From Gnetum montanum (taxonomy: Eukaryota > Streptophyta > Gnetopsida > Gnetales > Gnetaceae), in NCBI GenBank assembly GCA_015680685.1, contig MNCI01026431.1:585377-649376 (forward strand): 64,000 bases of DNA, given 5' to 3'. The first letter of the stretch is position 1. Each line of letters opens with the position of its first letter. The notes under the pieces are model-generated. The model had not been told where the DNA came from, made no database searches, and saw only the letters and a list, made by a program, of their open reading frames with translations. Position numbers and translations under genes: made by a program. Shown piece by piece: positions 35,868-47,114 of this stretch.

Positions 35868-37183
35868 TTAGAGTATATTGCTTTTGCAAATGATGTTAGT
35901 TGTGCTGCGGAACAAGTAATGTCGCCACTTTTTTAGTGCGAACACTAAGACTAGGCAATTCCTCTCCACTTCATTGTATTTTGCCTCATATGCTACTAGT
36001 GCATGGCTCAGGTAATACACTGGTATCTCAGAACCATCATCCCACTTCTGACACATCAATGTAGCTACAGATGTGTCAGAGGTGGCAAGGTATATGAAGA
36101 AAGGTTTGTCCCTTTGTGGTGGGTGCACCGTTGGGAGGTGCGAGAGCTCCTTCTTCAGGTTGTCGAAGGCTTGTTGACACTGGGTTGTCCACTCGAAGTC
36201 AACCCCCTTCTTTAGAAGATGTTGCATGGGGTGTAACTTGTTGATCAACCTTGCTATAAACCTTCGAATGAATTGCACTCTACCTTGTAAACCATGTAAC
36301 TCTTTAAGGTTTGTGGGAGGCGCTAGGTTGACGATGGCCTTGACTTTGTCGGGATCCACCCGTATTTTGGCCTCCGATAATATGAATCCTAACATGCGTT
36401 CAATTTTCACCCCGAAGATGCACTTCTTAGGATTGAGGCGTAAATCATGCATTTGGCAACATTTGAGGACTACCCCTAGGTCATGTGGGTGATCAGCAAC
36501 CTCTTTGGACTTGACCGCTATATCATCTACATAGTCATTTAATGTTCCTAGGATGTAGTCACTGAAAATGTAAGTCATGGATCGCTGGTAGGTAGCTCCA
36601 GCATTTTTGAGCCTGAAAGGCATCATGGTATAGCAGAAGGTCCCCCATGGGGTCATGAAGGTTGTTGATAGCTGGTGCTATGGGTTAATGCAGATTTGGT
36701 TGTACCCAGGGAAACCATTCATAAAGGATAACAGAGCATGGCCAGCTGTGGTGTCAATGAGTTGATCGATGCTCGGGAGTGGGAAGTTGTCTTTGATTGT
36801 TGCCTTGTTCAAGTCTCAAAAGGCTATACAAATTCATATTTCCCCCATTTTCTTCGAAACCATAACGATGTTGGATATCCACTCTGAATAGTCAACTACA
36901 TGGATGAAACCTACTTGGTATAGCTTAGTGATTTCATCCCTCACAGTTAGTGCAATTTTTGGCTTAACTTTGTGAGCTTTTTACTTAACTGTCTTTATGT
37001 GGGGGCTAGGAAGATGTTGTGCTGAATCAGCCGTAAATCCAGACCTGGCATGTCACTGTACGACCATGTGAAGACATTGATGTTGTCTTGCAAAACTTTG
37101 GCTGTATTTTTGTGTGTTTGTGTGTCTAGGAGGGAGATGAGTTTTAATGTTTTCACCTTGCCCTTTGATGTGGTTACAGGCAT
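35868..37183 (-). pseudogene. Tat-B RT and first RNase H (near-intact)
   Basis: The frame begins near SYSDMPGLDLRLIQHNIF at 37050. It continues with DEITKLYQVGFIHVVDYSEW, FPLPSIDQLIDTTAGHALL, and the 262-residue open stretch 35868-36656 with TPWGTFCYTMMPF, the catalytic DYVDDIAVKSK (36515-36545) and the RNase H block FFIYLATSDTSVATLM. Four stops upstream of 36656 can each be explained by a single C-to-T or G-to-A change, two of them at former CGA codons. One frameshift lies near 37000. Catalytic aspartates are intact. Confidence 0.85.
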
Positions 37184-37619
37184 CTTGACAAGAGGGTCTT
37201 TGGTTACATCCTTGGCCTCTAAGTCTAGGGCTTGGACCAGATGCTTGGGCTAGTCTAGGGATGCCTCTAAGGCTGCTATGGTGCCAGTTGTGGTCGACCC
37301 CCAATCGATCATGTCAGGGTTCAACTATCTCGTGAGCTTGCCCTATAGCCTTGCTAATGTTAAAGGCATGGAAAGGTCATGATGGATTCCTATCTCTTGC
37401 TTGATTTGTCATCATAAGATGAAAGCTTGGTTAAGAGGCGTTCATTGGCAGGAATTGTGTATAACAAAAATTTGCAAAGTAATGATGCAATGCAACTTGT
37501 GAAGTGTGATGATGTAAAGATTGCGAGTTTGCCAAGTTAGGGTTATGGCGGGCCGCCAAGGCACAAAAGCATAGAACTGCTATCGTAAAATGTGAAGTTT
37601 TATGACTGTTGATATGCAA

Positions 37620-37965
37620 ATGTCAAATTGCTAGTTTAATGTCATTTTGGACTACCAAATCGCAACATGCAAAATCTTAATAGGTAAGATAATAGTATAC
37701 AAAATAGGAAATTACGCACCTGAGAAGTATCAAATTGCCAATGCAAAAATGGAGACATGAAACTGCTAAGAAATGTGATATTGCCTATGTGGAACAAGAT
37801 GAGATAACTGTTGATGTAAGGGTGTGGTGTTGTTAGTTTAACGTCATTGCGGACCGCGAATGTAACGGGTTGAAACTACTAGTTTAGGATCCTTTCAGAC
37901 CCTAAGGGGTGCGACTACGCTAGGATTGCTAGTTTAAGGTCTTTTCAGATCCTTAATCGAGAACA
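37620..37965 (+). repeat. Tat-B stem-loop motif, group upstream of RT
   Basis: Four AGTTTA units occur near 37630, 37848, 37885 and 37932. Their arms are imperfect by one base or pair by wobble, for example GGTC with GATC at 37932. They lie between RT and the promoter side of the antisense gene. Confidence 0.6.
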
Positions 37966-38090
37966 AATATTATTTTTTTATTTTCAGGAAGGTAAGTAGT
38001 TGGCTTGAAGTGTGTCAAGGCTTTAATGCTAATAGTGTTATGATGTTGTGGCGAGCATGCTACATTGTACGGTGCACTCTGCATTAATTG

Positions 38091-38287
38091 GAGAGAGAGA
38101 GGGCGGCAAGTTTCCCTCCTCTTATGGCTATAAATAGGGGTTAGACCTTGGAAATTTCACCATTTTTATCGTAAGAGTGTAGAACCCTCATCAGAGCACA
38201 AGGCGATTTCGGAGCACGAAGCAATTGTGTTGATCGATTAGTAAGGCGAATTTCTACAGCGAAGTGCGTAAATCTGCAAGTGGGACC
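38091..38287 (+). promoter_or_regulatory. Promoter and 5' leader of the antisense gene
   Basis: A perfect plant TATA box, TATAAATA, lies at 38129-38136 in GGCTATAAATAGGGG. A GAGAGAGAGAG run is just upstream at 38091-38101. The start codon at 38288 sits in GGGACCATGGCT, a good plant initiation context. About 125 bases separate the expected transcription start from the ATG. The direction is opposite to the retrotransposon's own transcript. Confidence 0.65.
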
Positions 38288-38935
38288 ATGGCTCCTAAGA
38301 CTCATTTGGCGCTTGCGAAGGTTGAGGAGGCGAAGAAGACCTTGAGGAGTGCGCCACAAGCACGCATTCTGACGTGGAAAAGCACACTGTTGACCCAGTA
38401 AGTTACTCTGTCCTCTTTGCCCTTTTCATATTGCACTTTCTGTTGTTTTCTACTCTGGTTTTGAATCCTATTTGTTTGCGTCCATTCTTGGTTATCTACA
38501 TTTTCTATGGTTGTGTCATTTTGGCCTTTGCACTGCCATGGTCGCCGTTTCGATTGTGGCAGATGCATAAACATTACATCGTGATTGCATGCAAGGCTGC
38601 TAAAACCACCACCATCGTGGTTGTTACAACCACAGGGGCTAGGGTAGTTTAAGTTGCTTGACCTTAGCATGCTGCAACATAAAACCCTTGAGGGGGCCAG
38701 GCCATGGTGTGATTTGGCAATGTGACACGTGTTTTGTTAGGCTATGTCATCAATTGTTTTGCTGCTATGCTAGGCTATTCGCATGCTCCTACTACGCTAG
38801 GCTTCCACGTTCTTGCTACGCTATGTGCGGGCAAAGGGTTATGCTATTCTATATGTACGGGCTGCTAGACACTGCTATGTTGCATGCATATTGGGTTCAA
38901 GTGTGATGCTAATATTTCCTGATCGCATTGTGCAG

Positions 38936-39743
38936 GGTGGGACCAAGGTCCCGGCTGATCATTTTGGACATTGGAGGGGTCCTATGCCATGTGAGCAGAC
39001 CTTTGGCCAATGCTACTCCCTTGATATGTTTGGGAGATCAAGCGGTTTGGTTCAGGGAAGGGGCACTAGACTTCTCGCAATTCCTTTTTGACCACTTTAG
39101 TGTGATTTTTTGGTCTTCCCTAGAGGAGAAGGAGGCATCTGGCATAATAGAATCCATGTTGCCAGGGGCAAATCGAGGCATCCTGAGATATTTTACCAAC
39201 GAGGCAGTCATAAGAAAACAGGGAGAGGGATCCAGCCAACACTCAATGGGGTTGAGGCATTTAGCCTGGATCTGGGACATGCTGGAATACTAATGCTATC
39301 ACCAGTACAACACATTGTTTCTCGCATGTAACATGGCAACGTACTTTCAAAACCCACAAGGGACTATCTATTGTGCTGGCGGGTGAGTTTTGCATCTTTG
39401 CTTCACTTCGTTGTGTAATGCTGGTCATACCTAGTCAAATGCTAATAGTGTGTGTTTGTCACTAGGTTCTGTATTGATGATGAAGGGGTTCACGACTAGT
39501 CAAGTCTGCTGGCTACAGTGCAACTAGCTCTACAAGAGTTTTCTTCTGCCAAGAACCTATGGGCGGGTGTGATTGGTCAGTGTGGAGGAGAATACCGTAC
39601 CTATCTATGCACGCTCTACACTCTCTACAATCAGCGTAGGAAGAAGGGTTGGTTAGATAAGAAGTGGAAAGAACCCTTCAAACAAGTCAAGGTTGAAGTG
39701 GTTTTGATTGAACTCTCGCTGTTCCTGTTACCGTATAGGCCTG
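38936..39743 (+). other. HAD/NIF-like domain, exons 2 and 3
   Basis: After 36 residues from exon 1, the domain opens with the HAD-type block RLIILDIGGVLCHV at about residues 43-56. It continues through ALDFSQFLFDHFSVIFWSS to NTLFLACN, and in exon 3 FCIDDEGVHD and LALQEFSSAKNLWAGVIGQ. In plant family members the first block is usually L-D-x-N/D-G and a later one L-L-D-D-S. Here they read L-D-I-G-G and L-F-L-A-C-N, so metal-binding acids are missing. A TAA at 39291 and a TAG in exon 3 interrupt the frame. The family call rests on pattern recall, not on a search. Confidence 0.55.
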
Positions 39744-39840
39744 GTGGGTAAAAAGGCAAGCGTCACATGCTCAAGTGTTTTTGTAATCTTTGCATTCTCT
39801 GTAGTGTTATGCTAAGTGTGTTTTATGAAAATTGTTGCAG

Positions 39841-40887
39841 GGGCGAAGAAGCCTCATAAGGTGATGGTGGTAACCACCGAGAGGCAAGGGGAAAACATCT
39901 ACTTCAAATACGGTGAAGTAGTGACAAGCTAGAGCTGGTTAGAATGAGGGGCCCCAGACTCCTTGCTCGAGAAAGTCCAAAAGGTGGGGATTATGGATCT
40001 GTTCATGGCTCCAAATACGAGCATCTCTGCTGCCAAGATGCTTTCCTTAGTTAACTCCTTCTCTAGGAGGGTGAGCCGTTTTTGCACGTACATGCAAGGC
40101 GTGCAGGTGGTCATTGAAATCAATGAATAGTTGTTTGCGAATCTGTTTAGCATTCTTGCCAATGGTGCCTCTGTAGTGTCGAAGGGCAAGCAGGAGTTGA
40201 CCCTTTAGAAGCAGCATATCAAGGAGTGGTTGAGGCTCACCAAGGAGTGAAAAGGGTTCCCCATGGAAAAGCTTAAGGAAGGCCTTACCATGGGGATTTA
40301 CCTGGTCTTTCGTGCCTGCACATTCCCTCAACTACTCACCTAGGGAAAGGTCCTAGGGCTTGAGCAGGCTTGGGTGATGTAGGAAGTTACGAAAGAAGGG
40401 GCCCGTTACAACTGGGTCAGTTTCCTATGTAGTGGCTTGTAGGCTGAGATTTTGGGGCTTTCCGAGCAAATAGAGTCCTACTCTAACATACACTATGCCT
40501 TCTACATAGGCTGTTTGAAGCTCTTCATGGAGTTCCTAGTCGTCCAGGAGGATGGAGTCTAGACCATGCGAGATCGCGACCAGATTCCCAGACCATGGAT
40601 TCGCCAGGTCCTCTGGACTATGCGAGCCCAGGATCCCCCGCAAATGGTCGAGAAGTCGTTGTTTGTAATGACTAAAGATCTGGTGGTTTGTAGCGTTCGT
40701 GGCTAGGACAGTGTGGGAGAGACGCCCCCTGTCATAACCAGTAGCATGACTCAGGGTGAACGTCTCATAACTGAGACTGTGCCCAATGAGTTGCGAAGGA
40801 AGAGACCTCCCCCGACTAGGGAAACCCTTCACGGAGAGGAGGGACAAAGACTGCAGCTCAAGCTATAGAGGATGCAACCCCCCATTG
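39841..40887 (+). other. Exon 4 of the antisense gene: indel-free frame with amber stops
   Basis: This 1,047-nt exon stays in one frame from end to end. It is interrupted by nine TAG and two TGA codons and no TAA. The reading is otherwise protein-like, with segments such as KVQKVGIMDLFMAPN, AAKMLSLVNSFSRRVSRF and IHYAFYIGCLKLFMEFLVV, and a basic tail ELRRKRPPPTRE. I do not recognise the family. The stop spectrum fits loss of CAG or TGG codons by C-to-T or G-to-A change. Confidence 0.65.
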
Positions 40888-42814
40888 GTAGGTGTTTTTT
40901 GTGTAATGCTTACTTTGCTATAGTTTGCTACACTATGCTGCGCTAGGTAGTGCGGTGTAGCGTAGCATTTGTTTTGAGCCAGCTTGTTTTGGATTGACAC
41001 AAACATGCCTTTTTTTTAGTAGAGGAAGAAGAAGATGAAGAAGAAGGTGATGAGGAAGTGTTAGCCCTTAGGACGGGGGTGACTAATAAAGACACGAAGG
41101 TCCCAATCTCGGAGGAAAGGGCCTCGATCAGGAATAATGGAGCTCATGGTTCTAGAGCATGGGCTCTTGTCATTAGGGAGCCTCCTATCAATGAGGAGGC
41201 ATCCCCCTTGAATAAAAAAGAAGCTGGAACTCACCAGTGCATGAGGAAGGGGCCTTTATGGATTTGGCAGGGCCCTACACCAAGGTTACCACAGTCATTT
41301 TGCATCGACAAGAAGAAAGGCCGCAGTCGAGCACTGGTGAGTTGGCGGGATGTCTACCTTATCATAGTCCATTTTGGCCATTGCTAACATGCTTGATCAT
41401 GTAACAGGTGCTACTACCGATGTCGCGGGACCCCCTCTAATTCATGCAGAGTCATGAACCGAGATCCCTAACAAGTTTATGTTCGTGCAGGGAGTTATTG
41501 ATGACATGATCAGACACCTTCAACAAGAGGACCCTAGCACGGGTAAGTGGCAGTATTAAATGCTCCTATGTTGTTTTGCTAAAAAAACTTCTGAGTTTGT
41601 TGATTTTTCTATGTTAATGTGATTGCTAGGTTCCTCATGTTGATGTAGCCTCTTGGCTCAAATGGGACCCTGCTCAACCCATGAGAATTGGCGTCATGCC
41701 TACACTCTCACCTGACGTGACCCAGGTACATTGTCACGTGTTCAACGAGGCTCACAAGTGTGTGTTGCACTCGGCATGCTCTCTGTGGGAATGTAGGCAC
41801 GTCAATGAGGACCTGTGGAAATGGGTCCAAAGGGCTAAGCAGAGAGAGGCCGACTTGGCCACTGAGGTGAAGAATCTCAGGTCAAGGGTCGACTTCCGCA
41901 TAAATCATAACCCCGACGTTGAGGGTTGCTACAAGGCTATGGATGATTATGCTAGATTTTGGACTATCATTCACTAGAACGTCGAGTCCACTCGCGAGAT
42001 AGTTGGGCAGCAAATGCAGATGGACTTGCTAGCCCAGAAGTGTCAAGATATGAAAGATATTAGCACCAAAGTCTTCGAATGGGGATGAACCCAGAGAAAC
42101 CACAAACATGCATACAAGCTAGAGAACGACACCCATTGAAGACTGTACAAAGACGCTGTTGTGGAGGCATTCATGTACGAAGGATTCATGAATGCCATCA
42201 ATGCTTCTGAGGCCTACACTAAGTTCAAGGAGTAGGTGAAGGTCATGGAATCTCCTAACTTGAAGGTGGACCTTCCTATAGGAGAGACCACAACCACCTC
42301 CCTTTCCCCAGAACCTCTAAGATGGATGACTGTGAAAAGGGAGAAAGCTACTACTGTGAATGCTGAACCTAGTGACAAGCGTTGGATGGACATTATAATA
42401 AAGGATATTTGACATCGCCTTAGGCTCGGTCTAGACTGGATACCCCTTGAGATCGATGCGAGCCCTTCTCAAGTTAGCCGCTTTAATGGGTAGATGCTCA
42501 TGCTATGTTATAGCTTGCATTTGTTGTGTTTGTTGCCCTAGCTGACTACTTCATTCTTGTGATGCAGGCTACAGATGAAGGTGCAAGACCCGTGGAGGGA
42601 GGTAATGAAGAACCAGTAGAAGGTAATGCAGGGACAGATGATGCACAAGCAGATGAAGTGGAGGCAAGCAGCGAAGGCAATGTAAACGAAGACAACCCAT
42701 GATAGTATGGGATTTTCCTTCTTCTTTTTTGAAAATTTTGCAAATTTTGAAATGCTGAAATTTTGAAATTTTTTTTTAAAATTTTGCAAACATTGCCAAT
42801 AGGCAAAAATTTTG

Positions 42815-42840
42815 AATAAAATAATAATAATAAAAACTTT
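42815..42840 (+). terminator. Poly(A) signal of the antisense gene
   Basis: AATAAA at 42815-42820 is followed by an AATAATAATAATAAAAA run, 113 bases after the TGA of the last exon. Position and orientation fit a plant polyadenylation region for the plus-strand gene. Confidence 0.5.
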
Positions 42841-42894
42841 AGAAAAGAAACCGATTTTATGTTAACTTGTGTACTATGTAAAGTTTTCATGCTC

Positions 42895-43150
42895 TTGTAT
42901 GCTAGTTTTAGGCCATCTCGGGTCATTGCTAGTTTTGGGCCATTTCAGGCCATTGTGCAACATGTCAAAGCGGAAAGCAATGATGCTAGTTTTAGGCCAT
43001 TTTGGGCCATTGCGTAACATGCTAACAAGATAAAGCGAAAAAGCAACAATGCTTGTTTTAGGCCATTTCGAGCCATTGTCCAAAAGAGATAATACATTAA
43101 CGAAGTAAAAAATGATGATGATAGTTTTAGGCCATTTCGGGCCATTAGCG
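42895..43150 (+). repeat. Tat-B stem-loop motif, group next to protease
   Basis: Five units of AGTTTTA with GGCC...GGCC arms recur about every 30-70 bp. Perfect ones start at 42938, 42995 and 43130; the other two have one mismatch or wobble. The same GGCC-armed subtype occurs in Tat-A at 13457. Confidence 0.75.
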
Positions 43151-43499
43151 TAGCATGCTAAAAGGATGGCATACTAACAAAGCAAGGAAATGGTGAATGT
43201 ACAAGGGATGGCAACTTGGCAGGAAGCAGTAGGATTGCTACACTATGTGTAGCTACTTCCTGACTTGTCGTGGGTTGATCGTAATGTAAGGCCAAGGTGT
43301 TTCACCAGGGCACTTGTTCACATCATTGTCCTCCACTTGGAAGGGCAACTCGACCCATGCATTTTTGATTTGGGAGTCAACTTGCTGAGTCGGTCCTTCC
43401 GTTGAATGATTAATGCATGCATGAATAGGTGCTTTGTCCTTAAAGGTTGTAACCTCTGAGCCCTGTTCCATGTTTATGTTGCTGATTGCTTGTGTTGCC

Positions 43500-44041
43500 A
43501 CTTCATCACCACGGATTACCACCTCCCTACCTACGTATGGTAAGTGGATTTCCTAGTGTATAGGTGAGGAGACAGCCCTAAGTTGCACTAACCATGATCT
43601 TCCCAAGATCAGGTTAAACCCAGGCATTTCTTTGACTACGATGAATGTTGCGTCTGTGGGGAACTAGTCCCCTACTATGAAGTTTACGTGAACTATGCCT
43701 TTCACCAGGACGTGTGCCCCATTGAAGGACCTCAGACACGATGTCATCGTTGGTTTCATCTGATCGACCAATCCCAACTTGTCCACAATAGGGAAGGGAA
43801 TGACGTTTGTGGAAGCTCCATCATCAATGTGTACCCTTCGGATCTAGTGTTGGTCGACCCGAATTGTGATGAAGAGAGGCACCATAGTCACCTGACCCCC
43901 TTCGGGATCTTCCCTAATGGCATTGTTATGGAAAGTTAATTGGGGTGGCACGGGCTCTGCAGGTACAGAGGGAAGCATTACCGAGTGGATCACTTTCTCT
44001 TCTGCTGGCATGTTTTCGTCGACCGGAATAGTCGTTAACAT
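43500..44041 (-). pseudogene. Tat-B retropepsin-like protease (broken)
   Basis: The minus strand reads TMVPLFITIRVDQH, then RRVHIDDGAS with the active-site D-D-G, then LRSFNGAHV, FNLILGRSWLVQLR and EIHLPYVGREVVIRGD. The order and wording follow the Tat-A protease closely. Stops interrupt the middle. It lies directly after gag and before the antisense gene block. Confidence 0.75.
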
Positions 44042-44749
44042 GCGGACTAGAGCTTCTCAGTGGGGTACAGATGTCATGATTAGGTCATACAAGGTTAGTG
44101 TAGCATTTTTCTGCTTTAGAGCTTGCTTGACCTGGGTGAGGGCGTCCAGAAGATCTTGGCCGTCCCTTTGTTTAATGTCTTCTTCCTCTTTGATTCATCC
44201 TAGAAGACGAATCTCCTGAGGAGAGGTGACCTCAGATCTACGTTCAAATCCCTGTTAGTTAGGTGGTACAAGCTGTGTAATCGTGTCGACTTTCATCTTT
44301 GGTGATGAAGGTGCAGATGCAAGGGGTGGAGGCATAGGCTTGGGGATACCCTTGACAGTACTTCCCCTCGACGTCTCACTCAACAAGTGGGCTTCTCACC
44401 TTGTGGGGTGAGGAGGTTGTTCAATTTCGTTGCACAAGATAGGGGCCATCGAAGGCATCGACCCTCTAATGATGAATCTAGCTAGAGGTGTTAATTGACA
44501 GGACCACATGGCCTTGCCAATAGGTAGTGCAAAGGTGGATGCCCGTGGTGGGACTTTCAAGATGAAGGGCAGCTACGAGCTTGGACCAACCATTGGTGGT
44601 GTTGGTACACTACGCTGAGGCACACGGATCACAAATGGCTGGTGGGTTGGCCTGGGATCATTGTCGATGCCGATGGCGTTGATTACGTAACCAGCATTAT
44701 TGGCGTTAAGGAGATCTGTGTAGACATACATAGATTGATTTTTAGGGTG

Positions 44750-47039
44750 TAGTGGGTTGCTTTCGTCTAGCACCAGCTTCCCCAGATCAATTAATCTTTA
44801 GATGTCATCCTGCAATGACAGACAATAATCCGTGGTGTGACCACATAGTTGGTGGTAGTCACAAAACCTATCTAGCCTAAAACCCCTAGGAACTGGAGGC
44901 TCATTGGGCAAGGCCAAAGAAGGATTCCTAAGGAGCTAGCAGTAGCGTTGATGTCTTGCATTTGCTTCTTCTTACATCTGCTTGTGTTGGATATACCCTG
45001 CTGCCAGCAGTTGCTTCAGGAGTTCTAAAGGCTTGAGAGGCAGTGGGGTGTACTTTGAGCAGTCTTTGCACTCAAAGTTGGGTTTGGTGTATGCAGATGT
45101 CTCAGGCACGGGTATAGCAGGTTGTAGTACGTGGCTTGGTTTGGGCATAGGGTTAGCCGCAGGTATGGTTGGTTTCTTGTTATTCTTGCTACCGTGCCGC
45201 TAGGCTTGGGCTTGGCCTCGGTTGCCATAGCAGCCACTGTGGTTGTCGGGGCTTTACCCTTTTCCTTCTTTGCGAAGGTGCTTTTGTAAGTGATGTAGGC
45301 TGGGTATTTATTTGCTTCAGCAATGTATTGTATGCTTTTAGTATGAGCAAAAGCCTGACTAAGAGATCGAGGAGTGAGGTAATACAATTTGGACTTGATG
45401 AAGTCATTTACTACACCCTTAAAGACATCCAACAAGTGGGCCTTTGCAATGGGCTCGCGGATTTCGTTAAGGGTTACACTCCAATGTTGAATGAATTTTG
45501 GACTGGTTCTAGCACATCTTGCTTCATGCTCATCAACTGATCTAGCGTGGTTTCTGGCTTCAATTTGTACTTGAAGCGTGTCATGAATTGGATTAGGAGT
45601 TCTTCCAAAGTTGAAATGGATGAGCGTGGTAGCGTGTGGTACCAATCTAGGGCTTTCCTGGCTAGGGACATGGCGAAAACGTGAATGATCGTATGTGGCC
45701 ATTGTTGTAATAGCAAAGAATCAGACGTAAAAGTGAGAAGATGTGCATTGGGATCTTCCTCTCCATCATACTTCATGAAGTGTAGGAGAGACATCCCAGG
45801 GGATAACGTTAAGCAGGGATTGCAAGGCTGACGAGGTCATCCTGATAAATGTTCATTACTCATACCGTGTCGGACCCAAGAGCTTTGAGGAGTTTTATTT
45901 CCTCAGTGAGGGTCTAGATGAGCTAGAATGCTTGGTCCAGACCTGGCGACGTTGTAGACAGATGAGGGACTACAGTGGTAGCTCCCACATGCGACATGGT
46001 GGTGGTGGTGGGCTGACTCATTGGCAGTGCCATTGGAGCCGCCCCACTAAAGGTGCTGCTTGTGTTGTCCACCACCTGGTGGATGGTACTATCGGAGCAG
46101 TAACAATGGATTAAGCCACCGGATAGACCGTTTGGGTCACCAGTGGGATAGACCATGGCCCCGTGCTAGAGTGTACCATTTTTGGGGTTGAGGGCGAACA
46201 TAGTGAGACATCTGCTGTAGAACAGACAAAGAACTGAATGGGGTCCACCATGTGGATGGGCCGGGGCCTACCACCGTGGGTGGAATAGATGCGTATGTAG
46301 GAATTGGCATGAACATTATGTGCGGTTGTGAAGTAGGTACAATGTGAACATGTGATAGGGTAGCCGTGATAGGTGTGTCACACACTACAGGAATGTGCTG
46401 ATAAATAGTTTGCGGGGGCATAGTTGCTGTGAACGCAACAGGGGAATAAGGGCGATGATACATTAGGAATGTGACATGGCTACCCATTACAGTTGCAGTT
46501 GTAGGCTGCTGAAGCGTAGGCATGATGGCAAAGGGGATGGTGACAGATAGCAGGTTGGCCCAGAAGGACTGGGTAGGCAGGATATGAATGGGATTGGCTT
46601 GACCTCCCTCGTTAGATTGGGAATCGAGTTCCTCCTGTCTGTCTTGAAAGGCATCATCTTGGTTGGACGCGGTGTCCTATTTCTCCCTAAGCCTAGCCAA
46701 CTGGATTAATTGGTCCAACATCCTTTGATACGCTTGCATTAAAAGTAAAGGAATGCCAGGGGTAGGAACAAATTCATTCCCATTGCAATAAGCGAACTCG
46801 AAGCTACGTTTTTCCTTGAGTTCGTGTAAATCCAAGGGTAGATTAGCCTGAACCTTTGCACAAAGGAAACTATAACGCTCATGTTGTTGGGCCAATCCCT
46901 TAGGTCCCCAATTTTGGATTCTGAGAGATTGACATGCTTCCAGCGTGGGGTTCAACGGTTGTTCGGCACCAGCGGTGCCTTGAACCATGATGGGCACCTC
47001 CACGTTGAAGGTGTTAATAGTGGTAGTTGAAAAAGACAT
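44750..47039 (-). pseudogene. Tat-B gag (broken)
   Basis: The frame starts MSFSTTTINTFNVEV at 47039 and runs through a helical and then Pro/Thr-rich N-terminal part to about 46137 with one TAG at 46676. The capsid-type segment at 45474-45794 holds DGEEDPNAHLLTF and ARKALDWYHTLP. It continues with FIKSKLYYLTPRSLSQAF, then a zinc-knuckle-like FCDYHQLCGHTTDYC near 44830-44880. Frames shift at least twice. Gag would build the particle. Confidence 0.8.
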
Positions 47040-47114
47040 TGCTAAACAAGTAGTTATGTAGAAAAGTGCAAGAAATGCAAAAGGAACAAAAATATTGAAA
47101 GGCTACAAAAAGAA

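Larger units (their letters stand above)
38288..42702 (+). pseudogene. Antisense spliced gene in Tat-B with NIF/FCP1-like domain
   Basis: Eight candidate exons are bounded by GT-AG sites: 38288-38397, 38936-39382, 39466-39743, 39841-40887, 41020-41336, 41408-41542, 41630-42489 and 42568-42702. The first four joins keep one reading frame; the last three each miss it by a base with the sites I chose. Exons 2-3 encode LIILDIGGVLCHV, DFSQFLFDHFSVIFWSS and LRYFTNEAVIR, resembling the plant HAD phosphatases of the NIF/FCP1 type. Exon 5 starts with an acidic run, exon 7 has a helical, coiled-coil-like segment, exon 8 is acidic and ends in TGA. A poly(A) signal follows at 42815. In-frame stops show it is now dead. 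Exon 4 is unrecognised. Confidence 0.7.

Noticed and set aside
38302-38670. 122-codon minus-strand frame over exon 1 and intron 1 of the antisense gene
   Set aside because: It is in the shadow of the plus-strand gene, which has a promoter, splice sites and in-frame joins.
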